Part shown: positions 28,510 through 37,459 of the stretch, in pieces | Layout: every line of letters begins with the position of its first letter | Position numbering within the stretch: position 1 is the stretch's first letter | NCBI RefSeq assembly: GCF_041081105.1 | Contig: NZ_CP163528.1 | Span: 3,534,001 to 3,598,000 of the forward strand | Length of the DNA: 64,000 nt | Direction: 5' to 3' | Source: Promicromonospora sp. Populi | GTDB lineage: Bacteria > Actinomycetota > Actinomycetes > Actinomycetales > Cellulomonadaceae | Notes under the pieces: model-generated | What the model saw: the letters and a program-made list of their open reading frames with translations, nothing else | What the model was told of the DNA's origin: nothing | Database searches by the model: none | Translations under genes and position numbers: made by a program

Positions 28510-31500
28510 GTGCCCACGCCGATCCCCGCCCCGCGTATCCACCCCGCGGCCATCAGGCTGCTGGTGGGCAGCGGCGCCTACCAGCGCGGCGAGGACTACC
28601 AGAAGCAGGGCCGGGTCATCTCGTGGGAGTGGCTGCCGGACGATCTCCTGCTCATCTCGTGGGTGCGCGGCAGCGGTCGCAGCACCTATTCGTGCTCCAT
28701 CGAGTTCCGAGCGGACAAGGCCGGGCCGCCCGTCGTCGTCGGCTCGGACTGCACGTGCCCGGTGGGATCCGCCTGCAAGCACGTGGTGGCGACCCTCATC
28801 GAGGCAGGTTCGGACGGGCTGGCCTCGATGGTCCGGCCGGCGTCTTCGCTGAAGCGCGCGCAGGTCCCGGCCTGGAAGGCGGCGGTGCAGCAGCTCGTCC
28901 CGACCAGCCAGGACGTGCCCCCGCAGTCGGCCGGGTCGGCGGCGGGAGCCGCGCCCGAGCTGGCGCTGCAGTTCCGGATCGATGGTTCGGACGCCGCGCA
29001 GACCCTGTCCCTCTCGGTCCGCCCGGTCCAGCGCAACGCGCGCGGCGCGTGGGTGGGCGGCACGGCGTCGTGGAACTACATCCGCAACGGGTTCCTCCGC
29101 GACGTGGAACCGCGCGTCAGGGAGTGGTTCACCACGCTCGACGCCCTGCGCGCCACGAGCCCGCACGGTTACGGGTACCTCAGCACCGGCGACTGGATCA
29201 GCCTCGACGACGTGCTCCCCCGCCCGTTCTGGCGCCATCTCGCCGACGCCGCCGGCCTCGGTATCAGCCTCGTCGGCAAGTCCAAGCAGGAGAGGCTGCG
29301 CCTGGCCGGCGAGGCATCCATAGCCCTGGACCTGTCTCTGCCCGACGGCGGTGCGCACCTCGCGCGCACCGTCACCTTCGACGGCGCGGTCACCCCGGCC
29401 ACGGCCGTCGGCCCGCTCGGTTACCACGGCCTGTTCGCGGTCGAGGAGTCTCCCTCGGGCCGCACCATCACCCTGGGCCCGACGACGGCGCCGCTGACCG
29501 AGCAGGAGCGCGCGGCGGCACACCTGGCCGACGTCGCCATCCCGGCCGACGCCGTCGACGAGTTCCTGGCGGACTACCTGCCGCTGCTGCGCCGCGAGGT
29601 GCAGGTGCGCGCCGAGCCCGACGTCGAGCTGCCCGAGCTGCCCCGGCCGCAGCTCGTGGCTTCCGTCGAGGCGGTCTCCCCGGCGGAGATCAGCGTGTCG
29701 TGGCGGTGGGCCTATCCGCCGTCGGACAAGGAATACCCCCTGACCACGGCCCTGGAACCGGGCATGGACCTGCGCGATGTTGCGGCGGAGGCCGCGACCC
29801 TGGGCCGGGCGGTCGCCGCGGTGCGCGACGTGCCGGGCTTCAACCACTTCCGGGTGGCGCCCGAGGTGTTCCGCGGGCTGCAGGCGATGGACTTCGCCAC
29901 CATGGCGCTGCCCGCGCTCCGGGAGCTGCCGGACGTGCTCGTCGAAAGCGACGAGCTGCCCGAGTACCGCGGGCTCGAGGCGACGCCCGTGGTCAGCATG
30001 CGCGCCGACGACACCGGCGACCTGGACTGGTTCGACCTGGGTGTCCTGGTCACGGTCAACGGACGGGAGATCCCGTTCGGGCCGCTGTTCGACGCCCTGG
30101 CCAGGAACAAGAGACGGTTCATGCTGACCGACGGCACCTGGCTACGCACCGACCTGCCGGTGTTCGCGCGGCTCAAGGCCCTGATCGAGGAGGCGCACCG
30201 GCTGTCGGACAAGCCGGGCAAGCTCCGGATCAGCCGGTTCAACGCCGGCCTCTGGGCCGAGCTGGAGGACGTGGCCGACATCGTCGAGCAGTCCGACCGA
30301 TGGCGGCGTTCGGTGAGCGACCTGGTCGCACTGACCGCGGACGGCGGTACGGGCGGGCCGGAGCCCGTGGCGCCGCCCGTGGGGCTGAAGGCGGAGCTGA
30401 GGCCGTACCAGCAGCACGGGTTCGAGTGGCTCACGTTCCTGTGGCGGCACGGGCTGGGCGGGATCCTCGCCGACGACATGGGGCTGGGCAAGACCGTGCA
30501 GACGCTCGCGTTCGTCGCGCAGGCCCGGCAGGAGATGCCCGCCGGCAGCCCGCCGTTCCTGGTGGTCGCGCCCGCCTCGGTGGTGAGCAACTGGGCCGCG
30601 GAGGCGGCACGGTTCACACCCGACCTGAAGGTCGTGACGCTGCCGACCACCGCGCGCAAGGCGGGTACAACCGTCGCGCAGGTGGCCGCCGGGACGGACA
30701 TCGTCGTGACGTCGTACGCGATCTTCCGGCTGGACTTCGACGCGTTCACCGACGTCGAGTGGAGCGGCCTGATCCTCGACGAGGCGCAGTTCGCGAAGAA
30801 CCACCAGACGCGCGCCAACGAGTCGGCCCGCCGGCTGCAGACGCCGTTCAAGCTGGCGATCACCGGCACGCCCATGGAGAACAACCTCATGGAGCTGTGG
30901 GCGATGCTCGCGATAGTGGCGCCGGGGCTGTACGGGTCGGCGATGAAGTTCCGAGAGGACTACGTCAAGCCGGTTGCGGGCGAGGGTGATTCGACGCCGC
31001 TGCTGGCCCGGCTCCGCCGTCGGATCCGGCCACTGCTCCTGCGCCGCACCAAGGACCAAGTGGCCCCGGAACTGCCGGAGCGGCAGGAGCAGGTGCTCCG
31101 CGTGACCCTCGACGCGAAGCACCGCCGGATCTACGACACGCACCTGCAACGGGAGCGGTCCCGCCTGCTGGGGCTACTCGACTCGTTCGACGAGAACCGG
31201 GTGGCCGTCTTCCGCGCGCTGACCACCCTGCGGCGTATGGCGCTGGACGCCTCGCTGGTGGACCCGGAGTACGACGGTGTGCCGTCGGCCAAGCTGGGTC
31301 TGCTCGCCGAGCACCTTCTGGAGGTCGCGGCCGAGGGCCACCGCGCGCTGGTGTTCTCGCAGTTCACGTCGTTCCTGGCCAAGGCGGCCGAGATGTGCCG
31401 CGAGCTGGGGATCCCCTACGAGTACCTCGACGGGTCGACCCGACGGCGGCCCGAGGTGATCGCGCGGTTCAAGGACGGGACCGCCCCGGTGTTCCTGATC

Positions 31501-31794
31501 AGCCTCAAGGCGGGCGGGTTCGGGCTCAATCTCACCGAGGCCGACTACGTCTACCTGCTCGACCCGTGGTGGAACCCGGCCACGGAGGCGCAGGCCATCG
31601 ACCGGACGCACCGGATCGGGCAGACGCGGAACGTGATGGTGTTCCGGCTGGTCTCGGAGAACACCATCGAGGACAAGGTGATGGCGCTCAAGGAGCGCAA
31701 GGCCCGGCTGTTCGACGCCGTGCTGAGCGACGACGCGGGGGCGTTCGCCGGGGCGCTGGGTGTAGACGAGATCCGGGGGTTGCTGGAGGGTTGA
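28510..31794 (+). CDS. SNF2-family DEAD/DEAH helicase with SWIM zinc finger
   Basis: Cytoplasmic 1094-residue ATP-driven DNA translocase of the bacterial SNF2/HepA group. The N-terminal SWIM finger CTCPVGSACKH lies near residue 81. A middle domain typical of bacterial SNF2 proteins precedes the motor: GILADDMGLGKTVQTLAF (Walker A near 655), SYAIF, LILDEAQFAKNH (DEAQ near 755) and TGTPMENNLMELW. Lobe 2 has LVFSQFTSFL, SLKAGGFGLNLTEADYV and DRTHRIGQTRNVMVF. Start is GTG 28510. Family members act in transcription recycling or repair; the specific role is not known. Confidence 0.93.
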   Translation: MPTPIPAPRIHPAAIRLLVGSGAYQRGEDYQKQGRVISWEWLPDDLLLISWVRGSGRSTYSCSIEFRADKAGPPVVVGSDCTCPVGSACKHVVATLIEAGSDGLASMVRPASSLKRAQVPAWKAAVQQLVPTSQDVPPQSAGSAAGAAPELALQFRIDGSDAAQTLSLSVRPVQRNARGAWVGGTASWNYIRNGFLRDVEPRVREWFTTLDALRATSPHGYGYLSTGDWISLDDVLPRPFWRHLADAAGLGISLVGKSKQERLRLAGEASIALDLSLPDGGAHLARTVTFDGAVTPATAVGPLGYHGLFAVEESPSGRTITLGPTTAPLTEQERAAAHLADVAIPADAVDEFLADYLPLLRREVQVRAEPDVELPELPRPQLVASVEAVSPAEISVSWRWAYPPSDKEYPLTTALEPGMDLRDVAAEAATLGRAVAAVRDVPGFNHFRVAPEVFRGLQAMDFATMALPALRELPDVLVESDELPEYRGLEATPVVSMRADDTGDLDWFDLGVLVTVNGREIPFGPLFDALARNKRRFMLTDGTWLRTDLPVFARLKALIEEAHRLSDKPGKLRISRFNAGLWAELEDVADIVEQSDRWRRSVSDLVALTADGGTGGPEPVAPPVGLKAELRPYQQHGFEWLTFLWRHGLGGILADDMGLGKTVQTLAFVAQARQEMPAGSPPFLVVAPASVVSNWAAEAARFTPDLKVVTLPTTARKAGTTVAQVAAGTDIVVTSYAIFRLDFDAFTDVEWSGLILDEAQFAKNHQTRANESARRLQTPFKLAITGTPMENNLMELWAMLAIVAPGLYGSAMKFREDYVKPVAGEGDSTPLLARLRRRIRPLLLRRTKDQVAPELPERQEQVLRVTLDAKHRRIYDTHLQRERSRLLGLLDSFDENRVAVFRALTTLRRMALDASLVDPEYDGVPSAKLGLLAEHLLEVAAEGHRALVFSQFTSFLAKAAEMCRELGIPYEYLDGSTRRRPEVIARFKDGTAPVFLISLKAGGFGLNLTEADYVYLLDPWWNPATEAQAIDRTHRIGQTRNVMVFRLVSENTIEDKVMALKERKARLFDAVLSDDAGAFAGALGVDEIRGLLEG

Positions 31795-31845
31795 TCGTTC
31801 CGGCTGTGCCGACCGTTTTGGCCCTGTGACCGCTATGTTTGCCCC

Positions 31846-32775
31846 GTGGCCGACATGATCAGTGCAATCGCCAGCCTCCTGTGGCCCCTGCTTGTGATCG
31901 TCGTGCTGCTGGTGTTCGGGCGGCAGCTCCTGTCGAAGCTCCGCAGCTCCGACGACGTCACGCTGGAGATCGGCGGGCAGCGGATCAACTTCAAGCAGGC
32001 GACGGACCAGCAGTCGGACATGATCACCGACCTGCAGCGCGAGGTGGCGTCCCTGAAGCGGCGGATGGATGACAGCGGATCTGGGGCGAGCTACCGGCTG
32101 CTGCCTGGGGCGCGCCCGCCGTACGAGTACTCGCAACGGACGGACGAGAACGACTGGTTCCCCCCGATCGAGACCCCGGACGAGGCTGCCGTGCCGGAGG
32201 AACCCGAGCACGAGGAAGCCGAACCCAGGGAGGCCACGCCGTCGCCCGAGCCGGGCTCCTGGGGGGTTCCGCGGCCGGCCCCGGGCGGGCCCGCTTCTCC
32301 CGGCGGGCCGGCTGCGCCGAGCGTGCCGCCTGCTCCGAGCGTGCCGGCTTCTCCCGCTCCGGGCGCGGCTGCGCCGGCCCACCCGTCGCAAGGCCACCCG
32401 AGGCCGCGGTCGATCCTCTGGGTCGACGACCACCCCGAGAACAACGCGGTGCTCGCGGAGTCCTGGCGGCGTGACGGCGCGGAGGTCGAGACGGCGCGCA
32501 CTACCGGTGAGGCCCTGCGGCTTATGGGGACGCGCAAGTACGGCCTGATCATCTCGGACATGGGTCGCCGGGAGTCCAACGTCGACGTGCCCGACGCCGG
32601 CCTGCAGTTGCTGGCGAAGGTGCGGGCTGCTGATCCCGGCGTGCCGTTCGTGCTGTACGGGAACGTGGGGACCTTCGGGGAGGCTGCGCGAGCTGTCGGG
32701 GCGGCGCTGGTGACCGACTCGACGTTCGATCTGGTGGAGTTCGCGAGCGGGCTGGGGATGTTCGACAAGGTGTGA
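31846..32775 (+). CDS. Membrane-anchored atypical receiver-domain protein
   Basis: A 309-residue protein. An N-terminal membrane helix (LLWPLLVIVVLLVFGRQLL) is followed by a short coiled coil (ITDLQREVASLKRRM), a Pro/Ala/Ser-rich linker (about residues 120-182) and a C-terminal response-regulator receiver fold. Receiver hallmarks ILWVDDHPENN and LIISDMGRRES (likely phospho-Asp) are present. The conserved Thr/Ser is replaced (FVLYGNVG) and the usual Lys-Pro is absent (ALVTDST). There is no output domain. GTG 31846. It may sense or titrate by protein contact rather than by classical phosphorelay. Confidence 0.75.
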   Translation: MADMISAIASLLWPLLVIVVLLVFGRQLLSKLRSSDDVTLEIGGQRINFKQATDQQSDMITDLQREVASLKRRMDDSGSGASYRLLPGARPPYEYSQRTDENDWFPPIETPDEAAVPEEPEHEEAEPREATPSPEPGSWGVPRPAPGGPASPGGPAAPSVPPAPSVPASPAPGAAAPAHPSQGHPRPRSILWVDDHPENNAVLAESWRRDGAEVETARTTGEALRLMGTRKYGLIISDMGRRESNVDVPDAGLQLLAKVRAADPGVPFVLYGNVGTFGEAARAVGAALVTDSTFDLVEFASGLGMFDKV

Positions 32776-32845
32776 AGGCCGTGCTTCCGGTGGTCGAGCT
32801 CTCAGTGAGCGACTCTGTCGAGCCCGCCTGCTTGCACGACGTGCG

Positions 32846-33241
32846 CTACTTGCGCGTCGCCGCCAGCGCCCACGCCACGAGCACGGGCTGACCCAGGAGA
32901 CGTAGCGCCCGCTTACGGTCGGTATCCAGGCCGAACGCGTCCCGGTGCTCCACGAGCTGCGCAATGTTCCCGGGGAATACGGCAACGAAGAACGCGGCGG
33001 CCAACACCCCGAGCCGACGCCGGGCGGGCTGCCTCCAGGTTGCGACGAGTGCAGTGCCCAGGCCCATCTCGACGATGCCGGAACCGACCACAACCGTGTC
33101 TGGATCGACCGGGAACCACGTGGGGACCTGTGCCTGGAATTCCTTGCGCGACCTGGTGAGGTGGCCGATGCCCGCGGTGAGGAGGGCGGCGCCTAGCGCC
33201 ACTTGGCCGATGCCGCGGACGATGCTGCCGGTGGTTGCCAT
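32846..33241 (-). CDS. DoxX-family membrane protein
   Basis: A 131-residue protein with four membrane helices: IVRGIGQVALGAALLTAGIG, VVVGSGIVEMGLGTALVA, LGVLAAAFFVAVFPGNIAQL and LLGQPVLVAWALAATRK. It belongs to the DoxX/DoxX-like group, often linked to oxidative stress or membrane redox; function is generally unproved. I took ATG 33241 (MATTGSIVRG) as the start of the membrane domain. The longer upstream frame runs into sequence unlike the family. Confidence 0.8.
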   Translation of the reverse strand: MATTGSIVRGIGQVALGAALLTAGIGHLTRSRKEFQAQVPTWFPVDPDTVVVGSGIVEMGLGTALVATWRQPARRRLGVLAAAFFVAVFPGNIAQLVEHRDAFGLDTDRKRALRLLGQPVLVAWALAATRK

Positions 33242-33490
33242 GGGTCCATCTTGCGTGCAGGGATGGTGATCGGGCCCGTCGAGACCAGGTAGTGACTGCC
33301 AACCGCTGGACAACGAGCCTTGCAACCACGACGGCCGAACCGTAGCGTGCTGACCTGCATCTTTGCGCATGTGCAACTGCCCTTAGGGATCGTAGGCGTA
33401 CTCACTAGGCGTCAAGGATGTATTCGTCAGCTCCAGCGCCTCTCCGACAGTTCTTTCTTCCCGCGGGCGCTACCAGAGAATCCGGTCAGA

Positions 33491-33507
33491 CGATCTCAAT
33501 GAGATCG
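33491..33507 (+). promoter_or_regulatory. Palindrome just upstream of the HNH endonuclease gene
   Basis: CGATCTCA-A-TGAGATCG is a perfect 8-bp inverted repeat with a one-base centre. It ends 23 nt before the chosen GTG start. Position and symmetry suggest a repressor or controller-protein operator. Confidence 0.45.
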
Positions 33508-33530
33508 TGCCCAGTGAACAGGTGAGATCC

Positions 33531-34451
33531 GTGAGCATCAACCAACATGGCGGTGCCGACAATCGGGCCCTATCGCCGACGGAAAGCATCGGCGGCGCCG
33601 ACGAGATGTCCCTGCCGAATCCTGGCGACCCTATTCTCCAGGAACTAGGACTCTCGACGCTCCAACAACAGCTCTACGAATACCTCCATGCTAGGCGTGA
33701 GGATCCGCCTACCATGAGGGAGATTCGCGTTTTCGATCAGAATCTTCAGTCGGATATCGGGGAGGGGGCTAGGGCACAGGTGGATCGGCGCCTCAGAGAG
33801 CTCTATCGCCATTTTATAGTTCGCAAGGTGCGCCACAAAGGTGATCGAGGTCCACGCTACAAGCTCGAACGGTGGGTGCGAACCGTGCCCCAATCGCCAA
33901 CTGCCAAGATTTCCGGCGGGGTTCGGGCGCGGGTCCTGGCACCGCAGCGGTGCGCGATGTGCGGTCGCACGCCTCTTGAGCACAACGTGGAACTAGCAGT
34001 GGACCACAAAACCCCACAGTCTTGGGGTGGCACGAACGACATTGAGAACCTCCAGCCGCTGTGCACAGAATGCAACGGAGGGAAACAAGCATGGTTCGCG
34101 ACCTACGATCAACACGCGGACAAGATTCGTGCGGCTATGGCGCACCCAGAACCACAGGGGCGCATCGGGGAACTCCTGAAAGCATTCCACGGTGAACTTG
34201 TCCCTGGAGAACTTCTGGGAATCGTCGCGTCCCATAAGGCGTTTCAGGAGGACTGGCAGAAGCGTCTCCGCGAACTGCGAGAGCTTGGCTGGATAATCGA
34301 AAACGTAAAGTCCACATTCGGAAATAGGCGAGTCATCTCACATTACAGGCTCGTTCACGCGCAACCGTGGGGTCAGGGGACAATTCGCGAACAGCTTCGC
34401 CGCACACGCCAACACCGCAAGGAGATCGAGTCCAGAATCGACGATAATTAG
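33531..34451 (+). CDS. HNH endonuclease, probable restriction enzyme
   Basis: A 306-residue protein. Its middle is a zinc-type HNH nuclease: CAMCGRTPLEHNVELAVDHK, then GGTNDIENLQPLCTECNGGK. This shows the two Cys pairs, the catalytic Asp-His, and the Asn. The N-terminal ~110 residues look like a winged-helix DNA-binding region (LYEYLHARREDPPTMREI). The C-terminus is helical and basic. GTG 33531 was chosen because AGGTGAG precedes it. Base composition is clearly less GC-rich than in flanking chromosomal genes, fitting horizontal transfer. It opens the restriction island; its target is unknown. Confidence 0.8.
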   Translation: MSINQHGGADNRALSPTESIGGADEMSLPNPGDPILQELGLSTLQQQLYEYLHARREDPPTMREIRVFDQNLQSDIGEGARAQVDRRLRELYRHFIVRKVRHKGDRGPRYKLERWVRTVPQSPTAKISGGVRARVLAPQRCAMCGRTPLEHNVELAVDHKTPQSWGGTNDIENLQPLCTECNGGKQAWFATYDQHADKIRAAMAHPEPQGRIGELLKAFHGELVPGELLGIVASHKAFQEDWQKRLRELRELGWIIENVKSTFGNRRVISHYRLVHAQPWGQGTIREQLRRTRQHRKEIESRIDDN

Positions 34452-34470
34452 TTCAATTCTCGACTCGGGC

Positions 34471-34505
34471 GGCACTTCCCCTATACGGATATTGAGAGAA
34501 GTGCC
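34471..34505. terminator. Hairpin between convergent HNH and Vsr genes
   Basis: GGCACTTC (34471-34478) pairs with GAAGTGCC (34498-34505). An inner TAT/ATA pairing extends the imperfect stem. It sits between two convergent stops and may end both transcripts. Confidence 0.5.
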
Positions 34506-34563
34506 AACGTGAGCGACCCCGATCAAGTTGGCTACGCAGTATGCGCAATAATATTCAGCGGAA

Positions 34564-35064
34564 TTACGTCGGCTCGGCGCGCGCAATTGCGCGGTGAACC
34601 GCCTCCCAAGCTGTCTGGGCGCATTCTTCCGGATCCTCGTGTTCCCAGAATCGGAGCACCGTCCAGCCGGCCTCTAGCAGCCGCGTGTCTGTGTCGCGGT
34701 CCCGCTCGACGTTCGTCGCGATCTTGACCGACCAATAGCCCGTATGCTGCTTGGGAACCCGGTAGTGCTCGGGGCAGCCATGCCAGTAGCAACCGTCCAT
34801 GAACACTGCGACCCTCGCCCGACGGAACACGAGGTCCACCGTACGACGTAGGGCCGGAAGCGGTCGTGCAGCGATCCGGTACCGCAAACCTCTGGCGTGC
34901 AAGAGCTTCCTCAGGGCCAGTTCGGGGCCTGTGTCACGACTGCGATTCGCCTGCATGTTCCGTCGGCGCCCAGGCGAGACTGCCCAGGACCCATCGACCG
35001 CTGCCGGAACCTCGATCCCGACCATCATGTGCTCGTGTTCAACAGGTTCGTCATCGCAGACCAC
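34564..35064 (-). CDS. vsr: Very short patch repair endonuclease (Vsr)
   Basis: Mismatch endonuclease nicking 5' of T in T:G pairs that arise when 5-methylcytosine deaminates. The 166-residue product has family motifs NRSRDTGPELALRKLLHARG, the catalytic-domain strand VDLVFRRARVAVFMDGCYWH, KIATNVERDRDTDTRLLEAG and VLRFWEHEDP. Such genes usually accompany C5-cytosine methyltransferases, as here. The start is uncertain: GTG 35064 or ATG 35028. The GTG would lie only 14 bp from the divergent NaeI-like start. It probably repairs damage at the site methylated by the neighbouring enzyme. Confidence 0.92.
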   Translation of the reverse strand: MVCDDEPVEHEHMMVGIEVPAAVDGSWAVSPGRRRNMQANRSRDTGPELALRKLLHARGLRYRIAARPLPALRRTVDLVFRRARVAVFMDGCYWHGCPEHYRVPKQHTGYWSVKIATNVERDRDTDTRLLEAGWTVLRFWEHEDPEECAQTAWEAVHRAIARAEPT

Positions 35065-35066
35065 GC

Positions 35067-35072
35067 TACAGT
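35067..35072 (+). promoter_or_regulatory. Candidate -10 element for the NaeI-like gene
   Basis: TACAGT ends 6 nt before GTG 35079. No ribosome site precedes that GTG, so a leaderless transcript starting at or near the GTG is plausible. The -35 region is weak (AGGTTC at 17-nt spacing). Confidence 0.35.
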
Positions 35073-35078
35073 CCCACC

Positions 35079-36016
35079 GTGACTCAGCCGTTCGACATCT
35101 TCACGCAGACCCCTGACCAGGCACTCGAAGAAGTCGCAGACACACTTCTGCGCGCCGACCCTCGAGGCGAACGCTGGGCCAAGGTCATCCGGCACACGTA
35201 CGACATGATCTACAACGGCCAGGAAACAATGCGGTACCGCTGGGACCAGCTCATGAAGACCGAGAAGACCCACTTCGGAACGCTCTTCGAGATAAACGCG
35301 CAGCGCCAGTTCTTGTTTGAAGGTGGCAACACAACCGACTACCGGATCTCGGGCCATCAGGTCGACGCCAAATGGAGCCAGACTCTGGGCGGCTGGATGC
35401 TCCCCCCGAAGTTTTCGGCGAGATCGCCCTTGTCGCGACGGGCAGTGATGAGAAGGCTGTCTGGTCCCTCGGCCTCATCCGAGTCACGCAAGAAGTCCGC
35501 CGGGAAGCCACCAACCGGGACAAAAAGAGTCAACTCAACGAGTTCGGACGACAGTCAATCCGGTGGCTTTGGCGCAACGCGGAATTGCGCCCAAACGTTC
35601 TGCTTCAGCTCCCGTCGAGCGACGTCGACAAGATCTTCGAAAGCAGACACGGCACGAGGCGCACTGACGAGCTGTTCAGGCGCGCCGAGGGCATGATCGT
35701 CCACCGCAACGCAGTCGCTACGGTGAGTTCACAGCTTGACGCGCAGAAGCGTGTTCGCTACAACGGCGGATCTCGTTCATCTCTCCAGCCCGAAGGCTAT
35801 CTCATCTTCAGCGGCTCATACCACCGGCATCTGGCTGAGAAGCTGGAGCTTCCGGTGCCGCTTCTTGACGAGTATGTGTCAACGCGTGTAGCACCGAGCG
35901 AAACGTCGGAAGGGATCATGATCGAAGGTCGTCGATGGCGGCGAGCGCGGCCCGACGAGTATGTCGCCGAGCCCGCGCCGCAGCTCCCCAAAAAGGATGT
36001 CGCCGAGCTCAGCTGA
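35079..36016 (+). pseudogene. NaeI-type restriction endonuclease with a one-base frameshift
   Basis: A homologue of R.NaeI (cuts GCCGGC) split across two frames. The first part has TLLRADPRGERWAKVIRHTY, DQLMKTEKTHFGTLFEIN and TTDYRISGHQVDAKWSQTLG, keeping the D...D-x-K catalytic residues. It then reaches GGWMLPP. There the frame breaks in a run of six C (35402-35407). One extra C would restore PPEVFGEIALVATGSDEKAV and the whole C-terminal half. The repaired product would be 312 residues against about 317 for NaeI. Unrepaired, translation ends in unrelated sequence at 35696. A real inactivation, slippage-based switching or a sequencing error are all possible. The 3' end overlaps the methyltransferase by 8 bp. 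Confidence 0.88.
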
Positions 36017-37268
36017 TCCGAGCGCGCGTCTCCGCGAACACGGCATGCCTCTCGTGGTCATCCTGCCCAACAAACCCCTTGAAGCCCATGAGCTGGTACG
36101 AACGGGTGCTATCTGAATCGGACTCCTCGATCACGAAATCACGAGCGAGCATCGCCATCCGCCGCTCGAACTCACGCGCCTCAATTCGACCACCGGCCTC
36201 ACGCATAATTTGCTGCGCGGTCAATGGCGTCGTGGCGGCCTTGAGCGCCGCGTAGATCGCATCATGCATGACCTCTGCCTCAAGGCTCGACCGGTCTTTC
36301 CTCTCGCCCGTCTTGAGCAGGGCACGCGCGATCGACTCCCCCACAGCGCGTGCCACCGGCGGGGGGAACGCGTTGCCGATCTGCCTGTAGCGAGTCGTCT
36401 TCCGCCCCGTGAAGGTCCAGTCGTACTCCGAACCCACCTGCCAGCCCTGGATGCGAGCCACCATCTCGGTGGTCAACCTTGGAACGAAGTCGACGGGAAA
36501 GTCCGCGCCAGGCGCTCCGTCCGCGACGCCCTTGGCGTCGACGCCGAACTCTCGCCAGGCGGCCTTGGCACGTGTCGGCCCGAGATCGGCCCCACCATGC
36601 TTCTTCGAACCGCCGACAATCGTCGGGGCAATTCTGCTGGCACGCTTCGCCCACAGTTCCGCGCCCGACCAGCCGTTGGCCGCCATCATCTCGTAAAGTG
36701 CCTGGCCAACTGTCATTTCAGTCTGCTCTTCCTCGGGCCACTCAAACCACTGGGCCTCGTCGGAGCGGAGCGCCACAAGGACGAATCGCGGCCGAAGCTG
36801 GGGCACGCCGAAGTTCCGAGCCTCAAGGAGCTTCCAGTCCGACCAGTACCCGAGTTCACTCAGGCGGTCTTTGACATGCTGGCGATACGCTGCGAAGCGG
36901 GGCATCGACAGACCTCGGACGTTCTCAAGCAGCAGCGCACGGGGCTGCATCCGACCGGCAAGCTCCACGGCCCAGGCAAACAGGTCTCGCTCGTCGTTCG
37001 CTCCAAGCTGTTTGCCGGCGATGGAAAACGGCGGACACGGAACGCCGCCCGCCAGGAGGTCAACTCCCTTGAACTCGTCCGGGTTCCAGACCTCGACGTC
37101 GGCCACGTCACCAACCCGCACATCCCAACTAGGCCGGTTCTCCCTTAGAGTCGCCGCCGCATTCTCGTCCAGCTCAACTGCGAGCCGATGCTCGAAGCCG
37201 GCCAACTCCAGTCCCAGGGACTGACCGCCAGCACCCGCACAGATCTCAACGACAGTCAGCTCGCTCAT
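36009..37268 (-). CDS. C5-cytosine DNA methyltransferase of the NaeI-type system
   Basis: Transfers methyl from S-adenosylmethionine to cytosine C5 at the restriction site. The 419-residue protein has motif I VEICAGAGGQSLGLELAGF (8-25), motif IV GVPCPPFS with nucleophile Cys78, motif VI LLLENVRG (112-119), motif VIII QLRPR (157-161) and motif X RQIGNAFPPPVA. About 90 C-terminal residues form an extra winged-helix-like segment (AAAQ-type start AALKAATTPLTAQQIMREAG). ATG 37268 has GAGAGG upstream. It is convergent with the NaeI homologue; the predicted target GCCGGC rests on that neighbour. Confidence 0.93.
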   Translation of the reverse strand: MSELTVVEICAGAGGQSLGLELAGFEHRLAVELDENAAATLRENRPSWDVRVGDVADVEVWNPDEFKGVDLLAGGVPCPPFSIAGKQLGANDERDLFAWAVELAGRMQPRALLLENVRGLSMPRFAAYRQHVKDRLSELGYWSDWKLLEARNFGVPQLRPRFVLVALRSDEAQWFEWPEEEQTEMTVGQALYEMMAANGWSGAELWAKRASRIAPTIVGGSKKHGGADLGPTRAKAAWREFGVDAKGVADGAPGADFPVDFVPRLTTEMVARIQGWQVGSEYDWTFTGRKTTRYRQIGNAFPPPVARAVGESIARALLKTGERKDRSSLEAEVMHDAIYAALKAATTPLTAQQIMREAGGRIEAREFERRMAMLARDFVIEESDSDSTRSYQLMGFKGFVGQDDHERHAVFAETRARIS

Positions 37269-37419
37269 CCCTTGCCTCTCTTACGACCGATCCTCCGGCC
37301 CGACGTCAGAGTCTCTCGCACTCGACAGGGTCTCCCTATGAGGCTCGCCCTAGGACGTCAGGGTCATGTGGCGCATTCTTCCCGACGCCACTGACATCCC
37401 GCTGACCTGCATCTATGCT

Positions 37420-37443
37420 GGCTGTTGCGTATACGCAACAGCC
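37420..37443 (+). promoter_or_regulatory. 24-bp perfect palindrome, operator copy 1
   Basis: Core GTTGCGTATACGCAAC, extended to 24 perfectly symmetrical bases, ends 6 nt before AGGAG and 16 nt before the GTG start at 37460. A bound protein would block that gene's promoter or ribosome site. The same core recurs at 40408 and, with one change, at 42622. Confidence 0.75.
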
Positions 37444-37459
37444 GAGGTCAGGAGCCTTC

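Noticed and set aside
27699..30989. A 1096-codon plus-strand frame overlapping the membrane protein and SNF2 gene
   Set aside because: It runs antisense to one gene and out of frame with the other; no family motifs.
31174..33093. A 639-codon minus-strand frame across the SNF2 and receiver genes
   Set aside because: Shadow of two recognised plus-strand genes and out of frame with the DoxX-type gene.
33242..33530. Island boundary sought as a tRNA or direct-repeat attachment site
   Set aside because: No tRNA fold and no matching direct repeats were found at either edge of the low-GC region; no integrase is present.
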